Positions 1-11,231 of a stretch of 64,000 bases of DNA are shown here, one piece after another (the first letter of the stretch is position 1; each line of letters starts with the position of its first letter). Position numbers and translations under genes: made by a program. The stretch is from Hyaloscypha bicolor E (Eukaryota > Ascomycota > Leotiomycetes > Helotiales > Hyaloscyphaceae), in assembly GCF_002865645.1 (NCBI RefSeq), contig NW_020194684.1, positions 5,929,952-5,993,951 on the forward strand, read 5' to 3'. The notes under the pieces were generated by a model. The model did not search any database, had not been told where the DNA came from, and worked only from the letters and a program-made list of their open reading frames with translations.

Positions 1-175
1 GACGAAGAGCAGCCCTCAACTCCTACTCTTACAAAGAGTTCCCTTCCTCCTACTTTTGCTCTCACGACGAGCCCCTTAACACCTGCTCTTATAAAGAGCT
101 GCCTTCCACTCACTCTTGCTCTTATAACGAGCTCCCTTCCTCTAATAAGCTCACTTCTCACAATGAGCTCTATTC
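1..175. repeat. Imperfect ~33-bp tandem repeat with palindromic core
   Basis: Units of about 27-33 bp start near 27, 60, 87 and 120, each built round an interrupted palindrome of the form CTCTTAYAAAGAG followed by CCTTCC. The first 26 bases and the stretch after 150 look like more diverged units. No reading frame is supported. It may be a minisatellite or the edge of a repeat that begins before the window. Confidence 0.6.
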
Positions 176-584
176 GTTCCTTCCCGGTTTATATTAAGGG
201 GCAAATAGCCCATTTGGACGGCGTGGGCTAGGCTCAAACGGGGACGTTTCCTTTCCTTTTTGAGGGGGCATGTCACGTGCTGCGCACGGGCCATATACAG
301 ATATATATAACTCAGTTAGACATTCGAGTGTGGCGCAAGATAAGGCTGAACACAGCCGCTGGGCTCAACGTCAGGCGCAACATTGTCGACTTCTCCCACA
401 GACCTCGCTATGCGGCAGACCGTTACGGCGCTATAAACCTAGCTCAGCGGATACAGGACACGGTTCACAGCAATGGCATGCACCGAAGAGACGGTCAAAC
501 CCAGCGGCCTGAACATCTGGTCGAGCGAGGCTGCGGATGGGCCGACGCCCGTAGTCGAGTGAGCTAAGCTGCCTCCGAAGTTAA
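176..584. other. No gene recognised upstream of the NLR relic
   Basis: Two overlapping frames (270-512 and 277-567) are open but resemble nothing I know and have no coding continuation. The stretch may hold the lost promoter or first exon of the NLR relic that becomes readable at 585. An in-frame TAA at 582-584 precedes that readable sequence. Confidence 0.4.
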
Positions 585-3500
585 ACCCCGCTGACCCCAC
601 TTAGCATTATCGCGGTCCAAGGTCTAGGCGCGCATCCGTTTTATACATGGGTGAAGAAAGTATCATCCACAGATGTCGATAGACCTGAGAGATTCCGGGA
701 CAAGGCTCAGTTTTGGAAGGGCAAGAAGCCACGAGGCAAAGGCGGGGACGGAGGCTCAACAGAGGTTATGTGGCCACGGGACCTGCTTGTACCTCTGGGC
801 GAGGATGCACGGATCGCTACCTATAGCTACGAGTCGGACTGGCGACATCCAAACGTCAAGACTAGCCTGCACGAGTGCGCTAATCAGTTTTTGAATATCG
901 TGTCTCAGTACAGACAGAAGGCAAATGTAATTGGTCTCTACATGAGCTGGACTAGCTAATATATTACTAAATTATATTATTAGGAGCGCCAGAGACCGAT
1001 TATGCTTATTGGACATAGTCTTGGGAGCCTAGTTATCCAGCAGGTATACCCTTTTCAAGTTATAGATACAATCCATCCGCTCAGCATTGAAGGCACTTGT
1101 GAATGCTGTCCATCAGCAACATTTTACGGACCTACGCCTCTCGGTAGCAGGCATTATCTTTCTCGGCACCCCCTTCCAAGGGAGCAATGTAGCTATTTTT
1201 GGGAAGTGGCTAGCCCGGCTTTCAGGTCTTGATCCAATAATGTTGAAGTTGTTAGAGAAAGGTAATTCGGATCTATATGCACTAGCGATAGACTTCTGGG
1301 GCAGCTATGGCGATTTGGATATTGTTTGTTTCTACGAGATACTGGAGACTGATTATGGACCTTTAAAAGCACAAGTTTGTTTATACTCCACTCTGCAAGG
1401 CCGTTTTATCTAATTGTCGCATAGGTCGTGGGCTCGCAGTCGGCCAGTATGGTTGGAAAGCGGATGATGTTCCTTAATACCGACCATTCTGGACTGAACA
1501 AGTTTAGTGGAGAGGATGACCCGAACTTTGCGCTATTGCTCCCTGAAATTCGACGAATGGTTGAAGGCGGAGCTTTGGCTGCTGTAGCTGCTCGTTATCA
1601 GGGCAAGTAAATGAAATTATATTATAGAGATTACAGACAGCTAATGCCCTTGCTCTAGGAACTAGTGCTTTGAGCTATGGAAACATGCACTGGATAGTGC
1701 CTCGTCCGATTAACAAATTATTCACCGGACGTACCGAGCTCCTATTTCGAATACAGAAGGCTTTGCGTAATGACTATGCTTGTTCCGCCGACAAGCAAAA
1801 GAGATTTGTTATTACCGGACTAGATGGATAAGGGAAGAGTACAATCTGTCTCAAAATTACTAGTCTGATGCGGGAAGAGTATTCTAATTATGCCTCTAAC
1901 ACCGCCTGTATCATTTTGGCTAATAATTAAAGGTTCTGGGGGGTCTTCTGGGTCGACATCAGCAAGCCCTCTACTACTGAAGGCGACTTTATCGCCATTG
2001 CAAAGCTACTTGGGCGGTCGGTCGAGAGCGTTCCTGATACTCTTCAAGTTCTCGCAACTACCAAGCAAAGCTGGCTCCTTATTCTTGATAACGCCAATGA
2101 TCCGAACTTCGACTATCAAGCCTACTTTCCATCCGGAACTCACGGTACGATTCTTATGACATCTCGTATTTCTGAATACAAGCGGTATAGCCCAGACGCG
2201 AATGAAGTACTCGAGGGTCTTAAAAAGGAGGAATCTACAGAACTACTACTCAAAGCGGCAGATATCCCTAGAGAATCGTGGCTATCTTATAAGAGTCAAG
2301 CCAAAGAAGTTTTCCAACTTCTAGGATTGCATACGCTTGCACTAATCCAAGCTAGCATATATATTGCGAAAGGCCACTATTAACTGCAATAATACCCTAT
2401 GGTCTACCAACGGCACCGGGACCGGCTCCTAAAGTACAAGCCTGACCAGGTTCAATTAAGGTACTGCGATATCTATACGACCTTCGAAGCATCTGCAGAG
2501 GTATTAGAGCAGTCTGAAAGCGAAGCTACAAAAGATGCTTTATATTTACTTGCAATTATATCAATACTGGATTCCGCTATTCTTCCCCTTCAAATCTTTC
2601 AAAGCATATGGGGTAGTAGCAGAGAAGTCCTCCATACTAGCGATCAAGAGATAAGTGCAATAGATTCTATATCTCGAAGCCACGTTTCGCGATTACCTAG
2701 CTTTCTAGTAGTAGAAGGTAACAAATGGGATCCTTTTCGTCTTATTAAGGCCAGCTCTAAACTAGTTTCACTCTCCTTGGTTACGCAGTACGATTTAGAC
2801 AGTTCAGTAGGATTATCGATATACCCATTAGCATACGCCTGGGCCAAAGACCGTCAAGACCAGAAACAGCAAGGCATGGCTTGGATAGCTACTGGCTGTA
2901 TTCTTATACTGTCTCGATCTAACTCTGTAATGTGGCAGACTCAAGAGAGGCACCTATTACTATATATATAATCTTACCTGGATATAAAGATTAGAAGGGT
3001 ACTCTCATTTGGATTAGAAACTCTAGTCATCCCAATTCTTTTCAGATGTGGCTGGACATTACTACATATACGACAGGACTCAAGGCTTTGCTATCTTCTG
3101 GAAGATATGTTTACCGAACTTAGAATGAAGCCCGATAAAGTATTAAAAGAGTTTCTACTACTATATTTCCTCTATGCAAGGAGCTTGTTAAATATCGGAA
3201 ACAATAAGAAGGCTGTTAAGCTACTCGAGCAGATCGTCAAGATCTGAGAGAAGGCACTTGCCGAGGATCACCCAGATCGGCTCGAGTCGCAGTATGCACT
3301 TGCTATAGCCTATCGGGAGAATGAGCAGGCAAAGAAAGCTATTACACTACTCAAGCATATTGTCAAGATCCGAGAGCTGACGCTAGTTAAGGATCACCCG
3401 GATCGGCTCGGCTTGCAAGAAATGCTCGCTCTTGCGTATAGTAATAATGGGCAAGTAAGGGAGGCTGTCAAGCTACTCGAGCATATAGTCGAAGTCCAAA

Positions 3501-4094
3501 AAATGACGCTAGCTCAAGATTACCCGGACTAGCTCACCTCGTAGTACAATCTCGCTCTTGCATATCGGACAAACAGGCATATTAAGAAGGCGGTCAAGCT
3601 GCTCGAGCATATTATCGAGATCCGAGAGACAGCACTAGCCGAGGATCACCCAGATCGGCTCATCTCGCAGTGCGCTCTCGCTATAGCGTATCGGGAGAAT
3701 GGGCAGGGTAAGGAGGCCATCGAGCTACTCGAGCACGTAGTTAAACTCCAAGAGCTAACGCTAACTCCGGATCACCCCGATCAGTTAGCATCAGAGGACG
3801 CTCTCGCAGTTGCGTACTACGCGAATGGGCAGGTAAAGGAGGCCGTCGAGTTACTTAAGCAGGTAGTCGAGATCTGTAAGATAACGCTAGCCCCGGATCA
3901 CCCTCAATGGCTCGTCTCGCAGCGCAACCTCGCTATTATAATATCGGACGAATAGGTAGGCCAAGGAGGCCGTCATACTGCTTGAGCACGTTGTGAATAT
4001 CGAAGAGAGGACGCTCACAGAGACACACCTAAGTCGGCTACCATCAGAGAACACACTTTCTTACTTGTTACAACAACTTAATTCCAAGTCATAG
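585..4094 (+). pseudogene. Fungal NLR relic: SesB-like alpha/beta hydrolase, NB-ARC, TPR repeats
   Basis: This is a decayed STAND/NLR receptor. The hydrolase starts with IIAVQGLGAHP (606-638). It has nucleophile motif GHSLG (Ser codon 1017-1019) and a candidate catalytic His in TDHSGLNKF (codon 1485-1487). Four exons join in frame across three GT-AG introns: 585-926, 984-1043, 1093-1374 and 1425-1606. After an unclear junction the NB-ARC runs from about 1637 in another frame. Its P-loop is GLDG*GKST, with a TAA at 1829-1831 where related proteins usually have Gln. Walker B WLLILDNAND and a GTILMTSR motif follow. TAA stops lie at 2381 and 2390. A linker leads to seven 42-residue kinesin-light-chain-type TPRs (about 3200-4080), broken at 3245 (TGA), 3530 and 3542 (TAG), and by a frameshift near 3935. 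SesB-NB-ARC-TPR is a known fungal NLR layout, thought to act in non-self recognition. Several stops fit C-to-T changes of CAA, CAG or CGA codons, as RIP would make. Almost certainly non-functional. Confidence 0.88.
3206..4080 (+). repeat. Seven tandem 126-bp TPR-coding units
   Basis: Each 42-codon unit follows the pattern A-V-x-L-L-E-H-I-V-x-I, then T-L-x-x-D-H-P-D-R-L, then L-A-x-A-Y-x-x-N-G-Q. Units 1-6 share long identical strings such as AEDHPDRL and AYRENGQ. The last unit is the most diverged and follows a frameshift. Close internal similarity suggests recent unit exchange before the gene decayed. Confidence 0.85.
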
Positions 4095-5782
4095 TAGAAG
4101 TTGTTTGCAAGAATAGCTGGGGCAGAAGGTTTCCATAGGCTTTAAAGGCTGTTTCTTTATATTTTGTATTATTTAATAACTTTGATAAAGGGGGGATTAG
4201 GGGAGGTGAACTTTGTATACTAGTTGAGTGAATTCCGAGACGGTTAATTACTTAGCCTAGGATATTCTCGAAGCTTCACGGTTACTCCTCTACTTGTAGC
4301 CACTTAGTTTTAAAGATCCACCAGATAGCAACCATCCCGCGCGCTCGTAAGCTAAGATGTATTGTATGATGTCGCGGGTTCGCAAGGCTCTTCAAGCAAT
4401 TGGTATTCCTTACATACAAGAAGGGTACTAAAGAGGAGGGAAAGAAGGTTCAGTGTCTAGAGCCGACCATGCATCGCAATGTATGCCAAATTGAGTCACT
4501 TAGTCGGTCAAGGGCCCAAGGCGCACACCGATGAGGAAACCAAGGAAGAGGCTGAAGGGCAGGTGAGTGCAACTCGCAATGGTCAGATGCCTGAGCTACA
4601 ACTTCGAGATTGCTTCATCCAACGAGCACTGGTGTCGAGAGTCATTCACCCTGCTCTTGAAAATTCTCCGCTCTTGATCTCGCAAGAAGACCTGGCCGGC
4701 ATCTCTCCATTTGACGGTTCCTATACGTCAGCTGGGCAGAGGCTGCCTTTTTAGGAGGGGTTGGTTCATCCTTCTTCCCTTTTTGGTGTAAAGTGCGGCT
4801 CGAACCACGGAGTAAAGTAAGGCGTGCCAAGATTAAATCAGAACTCTGAGGTTTTGTTGTCATTACGATTGGATCAGACAGGATACATCGCCATGCACGG
4901 TAAACGCCTGGTATCGACGCGGGGCGTTGGCCCACATTTCTTATATTGCATAGTGTATTACTACCAATCAATTCCGTGAATAATGTTATGGTAGGACGCT
5001 GCTGGTCTTCCTAGCCCTGGTCTAAGGGTGATCCTTTTTTAGGAGAGAATTGAATGAGTCAGATAGCGTTGCACCCGCATACTACAAGTCTTTTCAGGGT
5101 AGCATGCGGCTCGAATACGCGACCACCATTAGCTCGCAGCCAAGGAAGAAACATGTGAAAGGCATAGGGTCTCTTGGAGGATTTGAGAGCCTCATTTCGA
5201 CAGAAGATAAGAATCACCCTGGGATCCTTTTAGAGCCCTCGCTCATCCAAACACCTGCCTATTCAGCTTTCTTGATCTATTTTTGCTGTGAGTATCCTAC
5301 CTCTTTATTAAAAGCCTAAAAAAATCCTAACTCTCAAATCAGGGATAACTCAAAAGCGTGACTAAACACTGTGAGTTACCGCAGCTGAACCTTCTCTGAA
5401 TAATGGATTAGAGTACGCAGTTCCTCTAACGAAGATTTAGAAGATATGCACCTTATACACCGACTACTATAGCTGCGGTTATGTCAAGGGAACTCGAAAC
5501 CCCTCACCTTGCCTGAATAAGGGTTCTTGTGTACCAACTTACCGAGATGGGGACACGATTAACAGGAACTGCGGCGCCACGGCCTGCAACACGCCGCCAT
5601 CAGACTAGAACCCAAGGTTGCCCTGATGCGGGCACTTGTACGCCTTCCTCCGATAAAATCTATTAACTCGCCAACGATATTAATAAGGCTATCTAAGGGA
5701 TCTAGAAAGTTGTTTTCCATTAATATGTACCATGGAAGGAGAGTAGTTGGAGCACAATAGCTACTAGGTTAGTTAGAGACCA
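4095..5782. other. Intergenic, no gene recognised
   Basis: Several short frames are open (for example 4479-4754 and 5050-5319 on plus, 4642-4971 on minus). None shows a known motif, signal peptide or plausible splice continuation. A G-rich run GGGGGGATTAGGGG lies at about 4190. I see no repeat unit or RNA gene. Confidence 0.5.
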
Positions 5783-5790
5783 ATCTGGGC

Positions 5791-6579
5791 CAGTGTGTCA
5801 AATGAATAGATTAGATTAGAATACTGGCTAGTAATCTAATTTATTCATTAAAAATACCCACTAATTATATTCTAATCAGATTCTAATTGAGGTAATCATG
5901 AATATTCATGAATACTTTGATTACTATACACGTGACTGTCGCACGTGATATACTAACCTAATTAGGTATGACTCCCGATCTAGCATCGTCTTTGCAAGGC
6001 TTTCGACCCACTAATTAGGCAGCGAGGTGGCGCTTAGGCGATACTAGAGCGGGATCTCTACTTAATTAGGCTAGCGTATCACGTGTTATAGTCACGTGTA
6101 GAGTAATTAAAGTATTCATGAATATTCATGATTATATATTCTAATCTAATCAAATTATTTAAGCATTGCGGTAATTATATTCTATTTGTGATGGGCACAC
6201 GTGACGGCGCATGGACAGGTGTCAGATGTCGTGGATCTAGTTTCCTATTTTAGGTAAAGCTTGCGATCGGAATCGTACGGGCGATCGGAATCGTACGGAT
6301 CGCATGGGATCGTGTTTCCTAGTTAAGTAAAGTGCTTCGCAGGCTTGGCTAAGCACTAGGGAACATATAGGGAGACGCTCCTAGCTTTGGAAAGGGGCAT
6401 CAATTAGTCTTTTGTTGGAATCAACTCTTGGAATCAGTTACACTTGCAAGCGTCACTCCGCAGCTTACTTACCTTGACTACTTGTGCATCACCCTGCTAT
6501 TACGTGCCTCACACTATTTAAGCTAATCATGAATATTCATGAATATTCGGAATACCTTGATTACTTTTTTGACACACTA
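5791..6579. mobile_element. hAT-like MITE with 8-bp target duplication
   Basis: The element starts CAGTGTGTCAAA and ends TTTGACACACTA; the last base is G in the perfect inverse, so it fits one G-to-A change. It is flanked by the identical 8-bp sequence ATCTGGGC at 5783-5790 and 6580-6587. An 8-bp duplication with CAGTG-type termini is typical of the hAT superfamily. Inside lie inverted arms of about 72 bp (5895-5966 and 6061-6132), each with the palindrome TCATGAATATTCATGA and paired CACGTG sites. No transposase is encoded, so it is a non-autonomous element. Confidence 0.8.
6263..6298. repeat. Perfect 18-bp direct duplication
   Basis: The unit GCGATCGGAATCGTACGG occurs twice back to back inside the MITE and is followed by a partial third copy (ATCGCATGG). 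It is GC-richer than the surrounding element. Confidence 0.9.
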
Positions 6580-6587
6580 ATCTGGGC

Positions 6588-7040
6588 GGACAGAGTTTCT
6601 TTATCATTATTAATATATGTTGCCTTTGCAGTGTTCAGCTATTCTCATCCTATTTTCACTCTAAACATGCACCAAATATGGCTTTCAACTCGCAGGGAAC
6701 TGGTCCAAAACACACGGGGCAAGATAAGGATAATAATCACTCCACTTACGCTTCTCGTGGCAAGGGCCACATGTTGTGCCTTTAATGTTCAGCATGTATA
6801 AGGTCTCCATTTTGAACCCCGTCAAGGAATCTTGACCTGCGAAGAGAACTCAATCCTATTGAGCTGGCTATATCGTAATTCCTATTCCCGGGGATTACAG
6901 ACCCACATCGTGTCTGCGGAGAGGGTAGACTAATTAGAAAGAATCGCCTTACTTCGAAGATTCTAGTACTTTAATATCTAATTTTTACTAATAGAATTGC
7001 TATTATTACTAAGTACTTAAGTCGAGGTGGTTCTAGAAGT
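6588..7040. other. Spacer between two MITE copies, no gene recognised
   Basis: Unique-looking sequence. The frame 6484-6801 begins inside the MITE and ends here; it resembles no known protein and is probably chance. Confidence 0.45.
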
Positions 7041-7304
7041 ATTATTGGGGTTCGGCTCGCTTACCAAGTGTTGCCACCCTCTGATTGGGTGGCAAGGTGG
7101 CGCTAGGGCTGGAGTGCCCGGAGCGCTACCTAATTAGGTTAGCTAATCACGTGCATGTGTCACGTGCGCATTAATCAAATTATTCATGAATATTCATGAT
7201 TAATCTGATTAATGCGTGAATAGAATATGATTAATGGGTATTTTTCATGAATAGATTAGATTAATGGCCATTAATCTAATCTAATCTATTCATTTCTCAC
7301 ACTG
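7041..7304. mobile_element. Partial second copy of the same MITE family (right end)
   Basis: The segment 7129-7304 is an inverted match to the first copy's left end 5791-5966. Both run from CCTAATTAGG through CACGTG pairs and TCATGAATATTCATGA to a terminus, here TTTCTCACACTG. The segment 7060-7128 aligns in direct orientation with 5990-6060 of the first copy (shared GAGGTGGCGC-like core). I could not find its left end or a matching 8-bp duplication of the right flank ATACCGTC, so it is truncated or heavily diverged. Confidence 0.7.
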
Positions 7305-7664
7305 ATACCGTCGAGGTGTTGCTGTCTCCCATTTAAGCCTTCTTTATACACATAATCATCGGCGACACTGCTGCCGCTCCTATCTCGTTGCTGAATCGAG
7401 CCAATTTATGAATAGTATTCCTAGATGGATGGCAAAATGGTTTTCTACTACATAACCCACGCGGTTTCTAACGCGTCCCTCGCGCGTGCACGGGCCCCCA
7501 TCTCTGGGTTATGTCATAACCGACGGCAAAACGGCCAACCCTTATTCCAGTAGGTGATATGGAAATCCCGTCAGCGTGGTAGTATTAGCATATGCATGAT
7601 TGAAAGTGTGTCCAAGTATAATTATTAAACACTAAATGAGGATAGAGTAAGCTAAGATACATTA
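7305..7664. other. Spacer with a 9-bp inverted repeat
   Basis: CATAACCCA (7451-7459) and TGGGTTATG (7505-7513) enclose a GC-rich core containing CGCGCGTGCACG. No gene is seen. The stretch separates the MITE end from the end of the minus-strand OrsD relic. Confidence 0.5.
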
Positions 7665-10600
7665 TTACTTCTCGCCTTCAAAGTACTGGATCCGTCCATG
7701 CCCGTAAAAGAAAGTCTGAAGAAGGCAGCTTGTATATTGTCTACTCCGCTTAGCCTGCAATGGTTTGAGGTAGTGTACAGAAGACATATGCTGCTTTATT
7801 GCATGCTCATACGTTGTCATAAAAGCTCGTTCGAATGGTGGGCAAACACGACAACAGAATCCAGCTAGAACTCGTAATCCTAGTACTGCTGGGACTCGAT
7901 GTATAGGAGTAACAAGGTCCTTGGCTGGACATAGGTCATATGTCACAAAACACTCGATAAGCGTCTTGCACGCAGGGCCAAGAATCCGATGAGTAGTATT
8001 CAAGTGTCGGTACCATGCAGTTTGCGCTGTTTGAACGCTGACTCACAAGAAATACAGATTAGAATCTTGTATTGAGCGTCATAGCGAAATCCATCCATGT
8101 CTAGAGAAGCTCTAGGCGCTGCTATCAAGGGAGCTTGCCTCTTATTGAGGCTTGATACAGGAAGAGAATCAGCCGGTAAACCCCGTTTTAAGCCCCTACT
8201 CTCCGACTTGATAGCGGCTCCTGTGGCCGGGGTCACCGCAGCCGTGGTCCAAAGGTTGCGATGGTCTTCATAGTACTGCCGGTTCCAGTCTTGCCACAAG
8301 GTTGATAGCTGGAGGTACATCTCCAGTAACTCAGGCTGTAGCTGTACAGGTAAGGCGCTATCAATAGCATATTCCGTTAGCAGGACTCGGGGATGGTGGC
8401 CGACACCTGCTGCAATCATCTTGGTTGGGTCCGAAGCAGCTTTCGGCTTGTAGAAATCGGCTCGTTGGATAAGCTCTCTAATGTAGCGCTTTGCAATTGC
8501 GAGAGCTGATTGGCGGTAGAGCGAAAGACTTATCGGTGCTGGGAAGCGCATAGTCAAGCGTTTAAGGATATCGGTTGCCTGAGCCGGAGATAGGTGCTTC
8601 TGCTTGTGGCGTGGGTCTGGGAAGAGGAACTCGTTTGCATGCAAGTAAGAGAAGCGAAGTTGGCTTGCAAGGATGCTTATAAAGGGCCTGATATAAACCA
8701 GGTATAGGTATACGAGCTCAGCAAGCCTTTGAGGGAGATATCGTACAATATAGAAAGCATGATAGTTCGAAGCTCGGGCTTTATTGTATTCAATAACGAG
8801 TAAGAGTCGTCCTTCACGGAAAATGAGGTTACGCATTACTTGCGCCGTATTGCATACCTTGATGCTCGTAATTTCAGGCCCTCGTGCGGGCAAGCCGGCT
8901 GTAAGATGGATTGCTGCAAATATCTCACTCCTTAATTCAGACTCCGATTCAAAGTATGCAGAGCACGTCTGTACTAGCCAGCGTCCCGCTTTGGCAAAAG
9001 GTTGGCCGAGATAAGCTGATGACCACGTCCGATGTAATAGTGCTTTGTATGCAAATCGGAGGCCGTTCTGCTCCTCTTGCAAAAAGGACCACCCTGGAGC
9101 TCGACAGGTAAAATCGTCCCGGACAGTACGAAGATCTACCGCTGGTTGCCAACCAAGCATAAGATGGCTAACCCGTTCCTCAACTTTTATAACTGATACC
9201 TGATGCATATAGGTAAAGTCTAGGAGCCGGACCTGATTCGAGCTGCCAATTGTAAAGGATTGGCCATCTGCAGCCCAAGTCAAGTTCGTCCGAGCACCTT
9301 CCTTCTTAACAATCGACCTGCCAAAGGCCTTCAGTTCGATGATCTCACTCATTGGAGAGAAGCCTCCTCGGAGTAGGTACTTGACGCGAATCTCATTGAG
9401 CCGAGAAGCTTGGTCTGGGTAGGTATCCCGAGCGGGCCAAGGGAAGCGAAGCGTCTTGTACGGGTGCATAGGCAAGGCGTACTCGAGGAACAAGAGCCGG
9501 CCGATCCAGACTAGTTTTGAGAGATCTGGAGTGTAATTATGCGCAGACTTGTACGCGAGCGAGTGCCTGTGAATACCGCGGACAGCCGTGAAATGTACTA
9601 GCAGAGACGCTGCCATATTGCCAGTCCTGCACTGAAAGGTCCAGAAGATCATCGATAGTTGGAATAACGCTTCTGAGAGCTGAAGGTCTTGCCCTATCGG
9701 TAGAGTAACCTTTGATATAGGTTCTTGGCACGCGTTCATCCACTCGCGGTTGTGCTTAGGTAACGTCTCATTCGATTCCCTTCCCCACTCCTCATCCGAC
9801 TCCTCTTCAATATCCGACTCTTCTACGGAGTCCAAGTTCCCTTCATCGTCTGAGTCCACCTCGCTGTCTGACCCTCCTTCACTGCCTGGCCCAAATTCGC
9901 TCTCTGATAACACGTCCCACCCAGAATTTCCCAAAGTCTCAACCCTGGACTGACCTGCAACCATATCCTCGAGCAAGGTCGACCAGATATATTCCATTTG
10001 TCCTGCTTCTAATTCCCGAAAGTTCACACCATAGATCTCTTCCCGCAAGCGCTCATCTGTTGCCCATCCCGGAAAATATAGCAGATGAAATGCTTCCATA
10101 TCGAGATGTAGCCAATTCGACTCCGGGTGGTTTGGACATTGTCAAAGGCTATAGGTCGAAAATGGCGCTGATGGTAGGTCTGGAGCCAGCACCGTAGGCG
10201 GTAGTTGGTATGCCTGAGCGTCTCTTCTGCACAAACGAACATTTGATCAACACCACGCATTAACACCCGGAGCTTAGCTTCATTCGCTGCGGGACTAGTA
10301 AAGGGAGTGCCTGACCAGCGTCCAAGGTAGTAGTCGTCGCTACATCGTGCTGCCGGCTGCAAAGTCGAGGCTGTCAAGATATCAAGAGGTCGTTCCTGAA
10401 ACAGAACTGGCCACTTTGTGTGCTTGAGCCAAGGTGTCGTCTCATTGTCTTTAACACACGAGTACTGGTGTTTCCCCTGCTGGATGCGACGAGACTCTGC
10501 AAGCAAGCGTTGATCCTCAGCTTCTTCTTGTGCCCAGAGGACCGAGTCAATTTCTATATTTGACGTCATAGCTTGGGGAGAAGTTGGTTCACTTGTCCTA

Positions 10601-10671
10601 AAGCTAGCAAGAAAATACCAAATAAGATGCGAATGCGAGAGAATACAAGAGGGAGAAAACGCTGAAACCAA
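7665..10671 (-). pseudogene. OrsD-type / telomere-linked-helicase N-terminal relic, helicase missing
   Basis: Three minus-strand frames form one interrupted protein. Frame 1 (10671 down to about 10080; a better start is Met at 10569) has CVKDNETTPWLKHTKWP and ends YISIWKHFICYIF. Frame 2 (10099-8000, 699 codons) resumes with PGWATDERL, then an acidic Ser/Glu/Asp run at residues 64-105, AGLPARGPEI at 401-410, and C-x-x-C (CISC) at 682-685. Frame 3 (8003-7665) continues with HLNTTHRI and GFCCRVC and ends LLQTFFYGHGRIQYFE, which matches the OrsD (DUF3505) zinc-binding pattern. Junctions near 10,080 and 8,035 are single frameshifts without GT-AG signals. Family knowledge: such regions lie N-terminal to RecQ-like helicases that are often subtelomeric and multicopy. 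No helicase motif is found below 7,665, where a stop and then MITE sequence follow. The long middle frame suggests recent decay. Confidence 0.75.
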
Positions 10672-10911
10672 GGTAGGAGGAACTAGAAAGACCTACATGA
10701 TTAATAGAACACGAACGCGCCTCGTTGAACGCGTCCTTTTCGTTTGATATCTTAGGGGTCCAAGATTAAAGGCTTGTCGACTACGGATAACGAGCTCCCT
10801 TGCTCCGCAATATCTTGTATATCAAGCCACTTACCTTCTTTTGTTCTTGATCAAGGTGAAAGAGGAAAGAAGATCTCTCGTCTTACGGTAGTGGATTATT
10901 AAAGAAGGAGG

Positions 10912-10983
10912 GGTTCGGGATGACGTGGGTTCGGTAACCAATTAGCAGCCAGGATTCGGAGATTATAGCGAAAATCCCGAACC
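10912..10983. repeat. 10-bp perfect inverted repeat
   Basis: GGTTCGGGAT (10912-10921) is mirrored by ATCCCGAACC (10974-10983) across a 52-base spacer. These could be terminal inverted repeats of a very small element, but no target duplication was established. Confidence 0.5.
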
Positions 10984-11204
10984 GCCACTCCTTATGCTGC
11001 TCTGCTTTTTCGGTGAAAAATGCTCTGACGCGAAATTGCTGTCCAGTTTCGGTGAAAAGCGGAAGTGCGGAGGTGCGATTGGTTGAAATTTTAGAGTTGG
11101 GTCTGTGCACACTTTTTTTTACCAGAAAGGCACTGCACATACAGCGCCGTAGGACCTTATCAGGGCCAAGAAGGAGGCGAGCAGGGCGCCGTACGGGGTT
11201 TTAC

Positions 11205-11231
11205 GGGGTCCTCGGGGTCCTCGGGGTCCTC
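11205..11231. repeat. Three tandem copies of GGGGTCCTC
   Basis: Three exact 9-bp units are preceded by the related string ACGGGGTTTTACGGGG. It is a short GC-rich minisatellite. Confidence 0.9.

Noticed and set aside
270..567. Two overlapping plus-strand open frames
   Set aside because: No recognisable motif, no codon or splice support, and they overlap each other in different frames.
4479..4754. 91-codon plus-strand frame
   Set aside because: Overlaps a 109-codon minus-strand frame; neither shows a domain or continuation.
9750..9953. Ser-rich plus-strand frame
   Set aside because: It is the antisense shadow of the acidic Ser/Glu/Asp run of the minus-strand OrsD relic.
8000..10099. Starship captain (DUF3435 tyrosine recombinase)
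   Set aside because: The sequence fits the N-terminal part of OrsD/telomere-linked helicase proteins better, and the OrsD zinc domain follows. Only a loose recombinase-like motif order remains, reported as inference.
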